Notes: generated by a model not told the origin, from the sequence alone. A stretch of 64,000 nt of DNA from Eurosta solidaginis (GCF_040869045.1 NC_090321.1:91866603-91930602); one strand, 5' to 3'; counted from the stretch's first letter, positions 33,626-44,262 are shown. Made by a program: numbers and translations.

Positions 33626-34588
33626 TTACCAATGTAGTCCTTTCAGTATCTGGTCCATGAGTCTCTCAAAAGTAGCTGGTGCATTACAAAGTCCAAAAGG
33701 CATCACCGTAAATTGCCAAAGACCATCACCGACACTGAAGGCTGTTTTCTCTTTATCTTCCTCCTTCACTTCAACTTGCCAGTAGCCGCTTTTCAAGTTC
33801 AGCGTGGAAAACCATTTCCTACCAGATAGCGAGTCCAGAGTGTCGCCAATTCTTGGCAATGGGTAGCTATCCTTTTTCGATACGTCATTCAACTTCCGGT
33901 AGTCCACGCAAAACCTCATTTTTCCATCCTTCTTCTTTACAAGTACTACTGGTGAGCTCCATGGACTAGCTGATGGTTCGACGACGCCGCTGTCGCTCAT
34001 TTCTTGTATGATTTGACTCACAACTGGCCGCTTCGCCAGTGGAACACTACGTGGAATTTGACGGATCGGCCTCACATCTCCAGTGTCAATTTGATGTTTC
34101 ACAACGTTGGTGGGGCCTGGCTTGGAACCATCCTGGTCAAATATGTTCGCGTACTTTAGGAGCAGTTGTTTTGCCTTACTCTGATATGCTTGCTCTAGCC
34201 CCTCCGTCCATGCCGTGATGTCATTTGAAAGATCAGTATTACTAGCTGAAACGTGTTCCTGGAGCCGTTCGCAGTTAATAACTACTTCAGCCTCTTGGCA
34301 TCTTCCCAAAATACCTCCTTTAGTCAGGTTGAGTGGTGACTTGAACTCATTGAGTACTCTTACCGGAATACGTCCATCTTTTGTCATAGCCAGGGTTTTT
34401 CCTACAAGTATGTTCAGTGTTGATTTGTTTGCTGCTTCGACAACCCACAATGTGTTTGTCCCACATTCTCCATCAACCTTTGCCCAGATGACTGCTTCTG
34501 ATTTTGGTGGTATTTGCTGACTCTCTTCCACCAGCATTCGTTTACTGCTGTAGCCTCTCTTGTAGCCGAAATTAAGTGGTACATCCAT
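33626..34588 (-). pseudogene. Reverse transcriptase N-terminal half (gypsy copy 1)
   Basis: A linker of about 150 residues is followed by RT fingers and palm: GVVEPSASPWSSPVVLVKKK, RFCVDYRKLN, then STLNLKSGYWQ, FTVMPFGLCNAPATFERL. In motif A, Ty3/gypsy enzymes have Asp where this copy has Asn (TLNLKSGY), which removes a catalytic metal ligand. It ends at TAA 33626-33628, two dozen bases before the YLDD box, which is in the same frame. This is dead enzyme even if the stop were bypassed. Confidence 0.88.
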
Positions 34589-34591
34589 GTT

Positions 34592-35419
34592 TTAATATCG
34601 CATCATCTTGCTTTGCATGTCGATCTTGATGCCCTGGTCGATTAAGAAGTCCACTCCAATTATGATTTCATCAACGATCTCCGCCACAACGAATTTGTGT
34701 AAAACCATGACCTTCCCAATTAGGACTTCACATATAACTTCTCCCTGAACTTGGTTATACTCGCCAGTGACCGTACGCAACCTTGCTCCAGGTAACGGTT
34801 TTATTCTCCTGTTGACCAAGTCAGATCGGATAAAGGAATGGGATGCGCCCGTATCTACAATCATTACACGTTCTTTACCATCCACATTCCCTCTGACGGT
34901 AAGACTGCTCGATTTTCGACCAATTTGCAACACAGATATCACAGGGCATTCAATAGCTGGATCTAGCTCTCGATTTCTATCTCTTACTCGCTCTTGCTCA
35001 TCTCCTCCAGCTTTGCGTTTACGGCCACCCACGTTGTTGGAACTATTAGGACCAAGATCGCAATGACGTGCAGTGTGACCGGACTTCCCGCATTTGAAGC
35101 ATTTGATAACTTTTTCACTCCGCTTTTGCGATCCTTTCAGCGCTTCCAATATTGCGTCTACCCACTCTGGCCTTTCCACCTCCACACGGCGTGCTTTGAA
35201 AACTGGCTTACACAGAAGCGACGCTGTTTCCTGAATCAATGCATGTGATACCGTTTCAGCAAATGTTGGCTTTGGGTTCGCGTATGTGGCTCGCTTCGTT
35301 TCGACGTCCCGTATGCCATTTATAAAAAGCTGAATTTTTACCCTTTCGGTGTATTCCACGGGTGCGTCGGCATTCGCCAAATGTGCAAGCCTTTCGACAT
35401 CTGACGCAAACTCCTGCAA
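34592..35419 (-). pseudogene. Gag C-terminus, zinc knuckle and protease (gypsy copy 1)
   Basis: It continues in the frame of the preceding fragment: LQEFASDVERLAHLANADAP (capsid C-terminal), then the zinc knuckle CFKCGKSGHTARHC (about residue 100) that binds element RNA, then the aspartic protease site IVDTGASHSFIRSDL (about residue 190). The protease would cleave the polyprotein. A TAA at 34592-34594 ends it, after which the same frame resumes as the pol linker. The active-site triad DTG is intact. Confidence 0.85.
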
Positions 35420-35452
35420 AGTTCCATTAGCTTTTTGGTAGCGGTTTTACAA

Positions 35453-36298
35453 CTATATTTGGTGTATCTGCTTCCTGTGTTCGCTTCCGTATCGCTTCTC
35501 TAGAGCGCTCATCAATGTTTCGTAGTTGTTCCGCTCTCCCTCGGGAACAGTCTGTAGGATTTCAGCAGCAGATCCTTTCAATGCCACGAATAGTGCAGCA
35601 ACTTTATCTTCAGTACTACAGTTGTTCACTACTGCGGTCTTCTCAAACTGAATCTTAAACACCTGGAAAGGAACAGAGCCGTCAAAAGATGGTGTTTTTA
35701 CCTTCGGATTGCTCGCTGGTACAGCTGGGCGGTTTAGTTGTAACTGCACCATACGACCTTTTAACGCTTCTATCTCGGCATCAATTTTGTCCTCGAGTTG
35801 TAAAATTTTTGCATCCTGCTCTTCCAGTTTCCCAAAGAGCTGCGATGATACCTGTTCCGAAATTTGTGCCAACATTTCAGATATACGTGCCTCTTGCGCT
35901 TCCAGTTGAGATGCCAAATATGTCTTCTGTTCTTCCAATTGCGATGTTATACGTGTCTCCTGTGATTCAATCTTCGCTGTTATACGGTTCTCCTGCGATT
36001 CTAGTTGTTTTTCCATCTTTGATGTTACCGTCGAGGTTTGTGCAGATATTGCAGCTAATATTGTGTTCAAGTCTGTGTTCGCCATTGTCTGTGTTGGTGT
36101 TTCGTTTTTCTCCTCAATTTTGGTTGTTGTCTCGTCGCCATCAAGATGAAAGACATATTCTTCCACGTTAATTCCTTTTGCTTCCATTGCCTCTCGTAGT
36201 CTTGCCTGAATTTCGAGTTTATTGCCGGTTGTATTCAATCCACGGCTCTCCAACCCTTTCTTCAGTTGCTGGATCTTCAAGTCACTGAACTTTGGCAT
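35453..36298 (-). pseudogene. Gag N-terminal part with SAP-like motif (gypsy copy 1)
   Basis: The start is the ATG at 36296-36298, about 50 bp inside the 5' LTR. Residues about 5-39 (LKIQQLKKGLESRGLN, then GNKLEIQARLREAME) fit the SAP consensus, a helix-extended-helix that in other proteins binds AT-rich DNA. Residues about 75-190 are a long heptad coiled coil made of repeated Q-E-x-R-I units. Residues about 210-281 are capsid-like (FQVFKIQFEKTAVVN, RYGSEHRK). It ends with TAG and, two codons later in the same frame, TAA; the frame then continues into the next fragment, so these are nonsense changes in one gag-pol ORF. Gag assembles the retrotransposon particle. Confidence 0.85.
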
Positions 36299-36349
36299 AT
36301 CCTTGTTGTCCTCTGGAATTTATTCAACAATTCCTCTTCTGACACCAAT

Positions 36350-36898
36350 TGTAACGAATTTACTGCAAATCCTCTTATTTGCCCTTTTGCTAAGTTCGTA
36401 TCGCTAAACTGTTGAATAAATAACTCCAATATTGATTCATGGAAAAATGGCCTTTATTAAAGTACTTCACAATAACACTTATACGTTGCAACTAGCTGGC
36501 TTAATAAACAAACTGATTGATAGCTCAAATTAAACTGAATTCTCGCCTCTACTTTTCTCGCATTTTTATACTCTTTGATTTCCTAGTTGCATACTTCTAG
36601 GCTTTTCCATTCCAGGACTTACTAGTTGGTTTCTCAGCTACGACTACAGATGTATAATTTGTATAGCTTATCTCACACCCCATGCGCTTGTATGTGTGAG
36701 CGACACTTCCACAATTATAATTTCCTACATTTAGGAGCATCTCAATAAGATGTCTGCATGTGTTTGGGCATCTCATCTCCGCTGCGTGTACGTACTTATG
36801 TGTAGACATAATGATTGAATTATTGATGTGCGTACAGTCACTGCTTAGCATCGGCTTAGAGATGGCAGTACCCCTTAGTGTTGCAAATATTCGTAAAA
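36350..36898 (-). repeat. 5' LTR of gypsy copy 1
   Basis: 549 bp. The outer end reads TTCGTAAAA instead of the TTCGTAACA of the partner, so the terminal dinucleotide needed for integration is altered. A minus-strand TATAAAAAT at 36562-36570 is the likely promoter for leftward transcription. On the inner side ACACCAAT adjoins the LTR; its complement ATTGGTGTC is probably the primer-binding region, and the same motif follows the 5' LTR at 38041. Confidence 0.88.
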
Positions 36899-37372
36899 AT
36901 ATATACATATATAAAATATATATATATATATATAAATTTTCGCAATTTTAGCCCCATTTTAATAGCTAGAAACTTCAAATTTCACCAAATGCTTACGTAT
37001 ATAGCATATATTGTTGTCTGAAAAAATCATAGAGATCGGTGGTATATATATTATATACTTCATACAAACTCTCATTTTTGCCTCTTTTTTACGGCTAGAA
37101 GCTTCAAAATTCATCAAATTTCATCAAATAGTTACGTTTACTTCATATATTGTTGAAATACGTGATTCGTAGTCATAGTTTTTACAAGCAGACCACAAAA
37201 AACCTGAACTTTGCAACTATGTAGATCTGTTCACTATATATTTCTTATATTATACATCCGATTATTCGGAGATTACGAAGGGGATAAGATTATTGTTCAG
37301 CCCCATTCATGAAAGGTATGAAGTCTTCGGCACAGCCGATGACAGTCCCGACCTTACTTATTTATTTTATGT
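36899..37372 (+). mobile_element. DINE-1-like element, right part with 3' end
   Basis: It continues the unit interrupted at 30886: TA-rich tract, central repeats, GTAGATCTGTTCAC block, the 3' subterminal inverted repeat TTCATGAAAGGTAT (37306-37319), a stem-loop, and the CCCGACCTTACTT end. It is the only copy here with the complete 3' terminus. A further fragment of central repeat (about 37399-37433) leads into the next LTR element. Confidence 0.75.
37324..37342 (+). terminator. Terminal stem-loop of DINE-1-like element
   Basis: TCTTCGGCACAGCCGATGA forms a CGGC/GCCG stem with an ACA loop. In DINE-1/Helentron elements a short hairpin next to the 3' end is thought to signal termination of rolling-circle replication. 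It is missing in the copy ending at 2972. Confidence 0.65.
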
Positions 37373-37433
37373 TTATCTTAAAAATCGTGTAGATATGTTC
37401 AAATTTCACCAAATGCTTACGCGTATAGCATAT

Positions 37434-38040
37434 TGTTACGAATATTAGCAAAACTAAGGAGTGCTGCCAGCTCTAAGCCGATGCTAAGCAGTGACGTGAA
37501 TGCACATCAATAATTCAATCATCATGTATCTACATAAACGAAACAATAACTGCATCTACATATATGTACCATGTACGTATACGAGCAGCGGAGAGTCAAT
37601 GCACAAATACATGCATATATATGAGATACTCCTATAAGTACGCAATGAGAAAAACTATAAATTTGTGCAATTGTAGTTATAGCTGAGAAGTTTGAGAGCT
37701 ACTGGACTAGTAGATTCTGGAAGCGCCTAGAAGATGCGAAGGTTGAAATCAAAGAGTACAAAAGGCGACAATTGTAGAGGCGCTGGAATTCAGTTTGATT
37801 TGAGTTGTCAAGCAGTTACGACTAAGACGATATCTAGCGAGCAATAGCAGTATTATTTTGAAAGTCAGTTTCATTTAAGCTATCAGTTTGGTTATTAAGC
37901 TATTCGTTGCACAGTTTGAGTGTTATTGTGAATTATTTTAATAAAGGCCATTTTTCCAATAATCAATATTGGAGTTATTTATTCAACAGTTTAGCGAAAC
38001 GCACCTAGCAAATAAGAGGATTTGCAGCAAATTCGTTACA
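37434..38040 (+). repeat. 5' LTR of gypsy copy 2
   Basis: 607 bp, TGTTACGAA...TTCGTTACA. The TATA position reads TACAAAAGG (37757-37765), while the 3' LTR reads TATAAAAGG, so the 5' promoter may be weakened. A polyadenylation signal AATAAA is followed by GGCCATTT in the R/U5 part. It is followed by ATTGGTGTCAGAAGAGG, the probable primer-binding region. Confidence 0.9.
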
Positions 38041-38091
38041 ATTGGTGTCAGAAGAGGAATTGTTGAATAAATTCCAGAGGACAACAAGGAC

Positions 38092-38529
38092 ATGGAAAAG
38101 TTCAATGAATTGAAGATCCAGCAACTGAAGAAGGAGTTGGAGAGCCGTGGATTGAATACAAGCGGCGTTAAACTCGAACTTCAGGCACGGCTACGAGAGG
38201 CAATGGAAGCAGAAGGAATTGATGTGGACGAGTATGTCTTTTATCCTGATGGGGACGAGACAACAACAAAAATTGAAAATAAAAACGAAACATCGCAGAC
38301 AGTTACGAGCACAGACTTGAACATGATTTTGGCTGCAATATCTGCACAAACATCGACAGTAAAAGAAATGTCTTCAGAAATAACATCGAAGATTGAAGCA
38401 CAGGAAACACAAATTTCATCGCAACTGGAAGAGCAGAAGACATATATGGCATCCCAACTGGAATCACAGGAGGCACGTATTTCAGTAATGACGTCGCAAG
38501 TGTCATCTCAACTGGAAGACCAAAAGACA
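38092..38529 (+). pseudogene. Gag N-terminal part with SAP-like motif (gypsy copy 2)
   Basis: ATG 38092. Residues 5-40 carry the SAP-like LKIQQLKKELESRGLN and VKLELQARLREAMEAEGID. From about residue 75 a coiled coil is built of repeats such as SQLEEQKTYMASQLESQEAR. It is interrupted after DQKT (38529) by the inverted repeat of a DNA transposon; reading through gives a false 150-residue protein ending in junk. The remaining Gag resumes at 44287. It shares closely the first 60 residues with the minus-strand copy 1. Confidence 0.85.
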
Positions 38530-38553
38530 TCGACTGGTTTCTGACTCAACCAC
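38530..38553 (+). repeat. Left terminal inverted repeat of DDE transposon
   Basis: 24 bp whose inverse is at 44263-44286 (mismatch at two adjacent positions, TT against CA). It defines the left end and the exact break in gag after codon DQKT. Confidence 0.85.
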
Positions 38554-39359
38554 TTAACTCCCATTTCCTAAAATTTTGGTTTTTGGTATCAAAAGAAGCA
38601 TTAACATGTATTACAAATTGGTAAACGTTGAAAAATAATAATTTTTACTTATTTTAGAACAAAAATCATTTTTACGTAAACTCGTAACTTAAACATGAAA
38701 TTTCATGAATAATGCAACACCGTAAAAGACTTACTTTTAATGCACTCCTTAAATTGATAACTTGGAAACACTCGCCATACATCAGTTTTAAGTTCCGTTA
38801 TTTCTATTTCAAATTATTCTTCTTTTCGTTTTAATAAAAAGTTTTAAAAAATGAATCAAAGAAAAAAAATTGCAAAAAGTCGACTAATATAAAAGAATAT
38901 CCTAAAGCATATATGACACTACTTTAATTTTGCTTGGATACCAAGCTAAAAAAACTGACGGAACTTTATTGGAACTTCAAAACAAAAAAACAATTTCTAT
39001 CATGAAAAAGCGAAACCACTATTCCCCCATAATTAATGAGTTTGGCACGTTTTTGTTTATGTATTACATTTTATTTTTACATTAACATTTTTAACAATAA
39101 AAAAATGCAAATAACACGCGAAAATTATTTCGGTCTCTAATGGTTCACTTTTTTCACAAGAAAGTTGATTTTAATTGTGTTTTTACGCACCAAATTTTCA
39201 AACTGAAAACAAAATTTTCATTTGTTAGAAAAAAATAAAGAAAAAACGGCCGAATGTCAAAAAAACCTATAGAAAAACAAACTGTCTCGTTTGTCTTTAA
39301 TGAACTGGGTTGTATTTTTCTTGTATTTCGTTAGTTTTTTTGAAATATAGTTTGCACAC
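38554..39359. other. Transposon 5' untranslated region
   Basis: About 800 bp of AT-rich sequence between the left inverted repeat and the first recognisable transposase exon. No ORF or further repeat is seen. It probably holds the transposase promoter. Confidence 0.5.
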
Positions 39360-40465
39360 TTACACCAGTACTGAAGCCGTGCGACAAAAAATTGAAGATA
39401 AAATACAAGAAAAAATACACGAAAATAAAGTAGTGTCATATAGGTATAAGGTAAGTTATAAATTTATCAACATGTGCTTTCATATAATCTACATAGAAGT
39501 TATTCAAACTCATATTGTCTTTTAGGAAGCAAATGCTGAACTTTACAGATTTCTTGATCAAAACACGGGCAATTTCATTTTCGCTGAAAGTTTCGAAACT
39601 AATAACAGCTTTACTCCCAAGAAATTACTTTGACTTTTTATAGATGCCAATTCGAACCTCGAAAGTAGTTCAGAGGACACATTCTCCATTGATTCGTCTA
39701 GTTGCTTTGATGTAAATTCTATTGAAAGCTCAAGTAATACATCAAGTATTCCAACGAAACATAAATTGGATGAAGCATCAGGCTTGATATCACACACGAG
39801 AGCAAAGAAAGGGCACAGCAAGCGACAACAGTGGAAAAGAGAAAAGGTTAAAAAAGCGCGGCAACAGGGAGAATGCTACTGTAGTTTGGAAAGAATCAGT
39901 GGAGAAATGGTGGGTTTGATAAAGAGAAGTGAGAGAAAATTAAAACAGCGATGCCGATGTAAAACCGATAGGGGCGGCAATAAGTGTGTAAACATATCAG
40001 ATTTTTAAAGAGCTGAGCTCTTTAAGTCCTTTTGGAGGGAAATGTCATGGGATCAAAGAAAGTCGTGGTTTAGTCCACTAGTTCATGTTGTTCCAGTTGG
40101 GCGTAGAAGGAGCCAAAACCATAAAAAGATCGTGTACTCTACGTTATCATCTAAAAGTTGAAGGTGAATCAATTCAAGTCTGGAAAAATATGTTTTTAGG
40201 TACACTTAATATTGGGGAATGGTTTGTTCGAAATAGACTGAAAAATGCCAATAACCATGGTATTGTAAAAAAAACAAGTAATTCAAGAAAGACAAATCCG
40301 TTGAACTCAAGAAAAATAGAACACATTAAAACCTTTTTGGACAATATTCCAAAAATGCCATCTCACTATTGCCGACAAAATTCGCAAAAAATATATATGG
40401 AATTGACTTACACATTCATTAAACAGGTTTACAAACAGTTTAAAATTTTTTTTAAGTATGAATAA
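39360..40465 (+). pseudogene. Transposase-like protein, N-terminal half, with intron
   Basis: An exon ending in VVSYRYK is followed by a 75-bp phase-0 intron (39451-39525; GTAAGT ... TTTTAG), after which EANAELYRFLDQNTG continues. The frame carries a TGA at 39631-39633, runs through HTRAKKGHSKRQQWKREKV and CYCSLERI, stops at 40006-40008, continues as FKSFWREMSWDQRKSW, and shifts near 40150 into GESIQVWKNMFLGTLNIGEW and MPSHYCRQNSQKIYME. These phrases match the N-terminal half of a widespread uncharacterised arthropod family of TE-derived DDE-like proteins, as far as I recognise it. At least three breaks make it a pseudogene. Confidence 0.6.
39451..39525 (+). other. Predicted spliceosomal intron
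   Basis: The donor AAG|GTAAGT and acceptor TTGTCTTTTAG|GAAG join two reading frames in phase 0 (YRYK to EANA). The 75-bp length is typical for fly introns. Without splicing the frame hits stops. Confidence 0.6.
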
Positions 40466-40514
40466 TATTTCCGAATCTGAATGGGCTGGTTATAAGATCT
40501 TTTTTAAACGTAAG

Positions 40515-40968
40515 GCATGAGCTGAACATCGGATTATACAAACCAAAAAAAGATCAGTGCAATATTTGTGACGCTTATAAAAATAAAAATGTTGATACGA
40601 ACACTTTCAATATGCACATAAGACTTAAAGGTCGTGCTCGAAAACAGAAAGAGCAAGATAAAGAGAGAGCAAGGAATGGAGAGATTAATTGCTTCACACT
40701 GGATGTTCAAGCTGTTCAAATGGTTCCATTTATTGCTGCTGAGGCCCATTACTTCAAACAAAAGTTATCATGTCATCAATTCACAATTTTTAATTTGAAA
40801 AACTCGGAGGTAGTTTGTTATGTATGGCATGAAGGTGAAGGTGGAATGGACGCTAATATTTTTGCCTCATGTTTATTACATTTTTTAGAAACTGAAGTAA
40901 CTGCAAAGGATATTTCTATATGTTTGTTCAGTGATGGATGTAGTGCACAAAATAGAAATGTGACTTAA
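40515..40968 (+). pseudogene. Transposase-like protein, catalytic region part 1
   Basis: It begins around KKDQCNICDAYKNKN (a CxxC motif) and continues with RLKGRARKQKEQDKERA, FTLDVQAVQMVPF, FNLKNSEVVCYVWHEGEGG and LFSDGCSAQNRNVT. LDVQAV and SDGCSAQN probably hold the first two acidic residues of an RNase H-like DDE core. It ends at TAA 40966-40968. The same frame continues (SNALTYFSKKY) to the LINE insertion at 41013 and resumes behind it. Confidence 0.65.
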
Positions 40969-41000
40969 TCAAATGCGTTGACGTATTTTTCCAAAAAGTA

Positions 41001-41012
41001 TAATACTACAGT
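41001..41012. repeat. Target-site duplication of LINE 41013-43335
   Basis: TAATACTACAGT at 41001-41012 is repeated exactly at 43336-43347, framing the LINE and fixing its ends. Without the LINE the transposase frame reads across this site without a shift. Confidence 0.9.
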
Positions 41013-41023
41013 ACACATTTCCC

Positions 41024-42530
41024 ATCGGGAGACGGTTTAGAAGAACCAGCAGACATCACTCACACTTCGATCACGGAGCTAGTGGTGCCGGGCTTGGTGA
41101 CCGATACCAAGATCGAGTGGGCAGTGAAGACGTTTTCTAAGTTTAAATCGCCGGGCCCAGATGGTATATTCCCGGCCATGCTACAAGTCTCAAGTAGGGC
41201 GGTCGTGGAATGGCTTCAAATAATATTCGATGGGTGCATAAGACTGAATCATGTACCGCACTCTTGGAGAACTGCTCGTGTAGCTTTTCTACCAAAGGCG
41301 GGGAAGATCGGTCACGTGTACCCCAAAGACTATAGACCCATTAGCTTAACATCATTTCTGCTCAAAACCTTTGAGAGGCTGATAGATGTGTACATAAAGT
41401 CCAACGTGGATGAAAAGCTGCTCTCCACAACACAGCATGCGTACACCAAAGGCAAGTCGGTAGACACCGCATTGCATAGGGTGGTAATAAGCATAGAGAA
41501 ATCCCTGGAATATAAGGAGTATGCTCTAGGAGTCTTCTTGGACATTGCCGGGGCTTTCAATAATGTTGCAAAATGGGCGATTATGGATGGTCTTAATTAC
41601 ATTAAAGTACATCCTGCCTTAATCAGATGGATCGGCTGCATGTTAAATTGCAGGAAGATTACATCACAATGGGGATTGTACGAGGCCACGAAATCAGTGG
41701 ACAGGGGCACGCCGCAGGGAGGGGTGCTATCACCTCTGCTGTGGACACTGGTCATCAACCAACTGCTCAGACAATTCGATGAGGGACCCGTAAAACTTAC
41801 GGCTTACGCAGATGACGTTGCAATTGTCATAAGTGGAAAATGCCTTCCAACGATTAGTTCTTTGATGGATCGGGCGCTTCGGGATATTCATACCTGGGCA
41901 TCTAATGTCGGGCTGAAAGTCAATGCGGAGAAGACGGATATGGTCTTGTTTACAAAGAGGTAGAAGGTCCCAAATTGGACCAGGCCTAAGTTAGGAGCGG
42001 TGACCTCACAGGAGAAACCTTGCACAAAATATCTAGGAACCATCCTAGACAGTAAGCTGTCATGGAAGCTCAACGTGGAGGAGAGGGTCAAGAAGGCCTC
42101 AACGGCACTCTATGCATGTAAAAGAATGCTGGGGTGTACGTGGGGCCTATCGCCCTCTCTTTCTCATTGGGTTTTTACAGCGATTGTAAGCCCTATTCTA
42201 TACTATGGAGTTCTTGTTTGGTGGAAAGCCACACAAAAAACAACATACCTCAAAAAATTAGAGGGGGTATGCAGACTATCGATGCTTTGCATTACGGGAG
42301 CCCTGAAAACAACCCCGACGGCTGCACTGTATGCCATTCTGCACATTCCACCTGTAGACCTGGTAGCAAAGAACAAAGCGTTAACGACCGCAACCAGGCT
42401 CGATGCTTCGGGGCAGCTTGAGCGCCGACCATATGGCCATAGTAGTATAGCGTCCTCAGTCACAAGACGAACAGACTACATGATTCCCTACCTGCACTTT
42501 GAGGGAGATCTTAAGGCCACAATACAGTAG
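41024..42530 (+). pseudogene. LINE reverse transcriptase (LOA/I-like)
   Basis: RT motifs in order: FKSPGPDGIFPAMLQ, WRTARVAFLPKAGK, YRPISLTSFLLKTFER, GVFLDIAGAFNN (motif A Asp), RGTPQGGVLSPLLWTLVINQ, LTAYADDVAIV (catalytic Asp pair at about 41809-41817) and KYLGTILDSKLSWKL. The frame is 0 throughout, with one TAG at 41961-41963 where the minus-strand copy keeps a sense codon, and it ends at 42528-42530 at the deletion joint. RT copies LINE RNA onto nicked target DNA. The endonuclease domain and ORF1 are missing by 5' truncation. Confidence 0.85.
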
Positions 42531-43231
42531 AAACCCTGGAAGAGAATAGCTTAAGCTGCAACCGTGTTAACTTTTATATTGACAGTCAAGCAGCAATTAA
42601 GGCAATAATCTCGCATAGCACAGCATCTAAATGCGTGTTAGAGTGTAAGCAGTCTCTGGAGAGAATCGGGACAGGGAGAAGCATACATCTATATTGGGTC
42701 CCAGGGCATATGGGAATAGATGGGAATGAAAAAGCGGACGAATTAGCTAAAAAGGGCGCATCCCTTGAAGCTTGCTCCGTAGACGTCCCAATTAGATTGG
42801 GCGAGATTAAGCGAAGGCGAGAGGTGCACATGATCGACCAAGCAGAAAAGGCGTGGGTTCAAGCGCGGGGCTGTAAAGTGTTGAAGATTATGTGTAGGTC
42901 TTACAACCTTAGACTAACACAGTTGCTTCTATCATTAAAAAGAGAGGACTGTAGACTCATGACGGGTATTCTGACTGGACACTGCCTTCTGGCGTCACAT
43001 GCCTTTAAATTAGGCTTGGTCAGTGATAGCAGGTGTAAGAAGTGCGGGTTGGAGGAGGAAACGATCGAGCACGTTCTGTGCTCGTGCCCTGCACTTGCCA
43101 GGCTAAGACTCCAGCTATTAGGAGTGATACAGCTGTCAGATCTAGAAGCAGCAAGTGGCTTAAGTCCTAGGAAGCTTCTAGTATTTGCCAAGAGGACGGA
43201 GTTATTTTATAACATAGGTCCTGGTTTTTGA
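42531..43231 (+). pseudogene. LINE RNase H remnant and C-terminal Cys/His motif
   Basis: It resumes after the deletion at the position equivalent to ETLEENSLSCN in the minus-strand copy, then FYIDSQAA, HLYWVPGHMGIDGNEKADEL, and the tail CKKCGLEEETIEHVLCSC. The first two catalytic positions (in YTDGSK and FQAEI of the other copy) are deleted, so RNase H cannot work. About 175 bp are missing relative to 3529-5214. Confidence 0.85.
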
Positions 43232-43347
43232 TAGGGTTTTTCAGTTTGGTCGTTAAAACAAACTTCTGGTAACACTACGGACTCAATCAGTCTATGTGAG
43301 GTCCTCATGGACCGGCCAGTTCAACCTACCTACCTAATACTACAGTT

Positions 43348-43840
43348 TACCAAAAGTATTTGTCCGTTGGGCGTACCCAAATGGAATGCGATTCCGTCCA
43401 TGCGAATATTGAGAAAGGAAAAAAAAATAAAGAACTGTTTGTTCCTGCTGATTTTGTAAAGCTCATACGGGAGGCAAGAACAACCAATGGACCATATAAA
43501 CTGCAATATGTTGGGCACACATTTTTTAAAAAAATATTCCGAATTAAATTTTTACAAATCTATAAGACCCGGAACAAAATCAGGCGACGCTTGTGTCACT
43601 GATGTAAAATGTCTAAAGCATACCTCAGTTGGAATTTTTTACAAACTTGATTACGACGATGAATGGGTACAATTACCACACCGATTAAAAACTGAAAAGA
43701 CATTACCCGAAGTCAAAGGCCTTTATATAAAGCCTTTAAAATTACCTTTAAGAAAATTCCGAGATTTGCAGAGTTTTAAAGCGTTCATTCCCACTGACTA
43801 TCATGCTTTTTATGATAATTTGAGCCACAAAGATATATAA
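43348..43840 (+). pseudogene. Transposase-like protein, catalytic region part 2
   Basis: It resumes after the LINE with YQKYLSVGRTQMECDSVHANI, probably holding the third acidic residue of the DDE core, then LFVPADFVKLIREAR and YVGHTFFKK. At an A-run near 43528 the frame shifts and continues as IRPGTKSGDACVTDVKCL, YDDEWVQLPHRL and the C-terminal DYHAFYDNLSHKDI, stop at 43838-43840. The C-terminal phrases match the arthropod TE-derived family noted for the N-terminal half. GRTQMECDSVH differs from the usual GHTQM by one residue. Confidence 0.65.
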
Positions 43841-44262
43841 AATTAAATTCCATAAAAAATTTAACTTATAATCACATGTATTAATGTACTATGTATTTTT
43901 CAGTAATGAATACTGCTTGTTTATTTTAAATTGTCATTTCACATGAAAAAATCTTATTTGCGCTTTAAGATTAAACCAATTTGAGAATCTTTAACAAACT
44001 ACGTACATTACGTACATAAAATTAAAAAAACCACAACCACGCATATACAACATATATTTTCTTTTCGTAAGAACAGCAACCTCGTAAGTACTAATAAATT
44101 ATTTAAAATACTAAATCAGCAAAATAATTGTGTATATTTTTTCTTATGTAACAGAACGTCCTCTATTTAAAATTTGGTTATCCTTAGAATTTCGAAAAAA
44201 CTGATATCTCTAATAAAAATCAGTTTATTGGTTCTCCTGTAAACTTAAGTTTTTGCCATTAC
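43841..44262. other. Transposon 3' untranslated region
   Basis: About 420 bp of AT-rich sequence between the transposase stop and the right inverted repeat. No gene or other repeat is seen. Confidence 0.6.

Larger units (their letters stand above)
30887..36898 (-). mobile_element. Ty3/gypsy LTR retrotransposon, copy 1 (decayed)
   Basis: 6012 bp, minus strand, with LTRs at 30887-31438 and 36350-36898 and a four-base duplication ATAT (30883-30886 and 36899-36902). It is inserted into the TA-rich core of a DINE-like element. The coding order read leftward is Gag (SAP-like motif, coiled coil, capsid, zinc knuckle), protease, RT, RNase H, integrase, all in one frame but broken by several stops and a damaged RNase H region. 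Purine-rich GGTGGAGGGCAG next to the left LTR (31439-31451, minus strand) is the polypurine tract. It is the same family as 37434-46857. Confidence 0.9.
41013..43335 (+). mobile_element. LOA/I-like LINE inside the DNA transposon
   Basis: A 2323-bp 5'-truncated insertion with a 12-bp target duplication and a CCTACCTACC-type 3' tail. It is the same family as 3529-5214 but longer on the 5' side: it holds the RT palm but has lost the front half of RNase H by an internal deletion near 42528. It is in the same orientation as the transposase it disrupts. It is the innermost layer of the nest. Confidence 0.88.

Noticed and set aside
31542..36171. Plus-strand ORFs over the gypsy copy 1 region
   Set aside because: Antisense shadows of gag and pol on the minus strand.
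38092..38544. A complete 150-residue SAP protein
   Set aside because: The last residues (STGF) come from the inverted repeat of the inserted DNA transposon; Gag continues at 44287.
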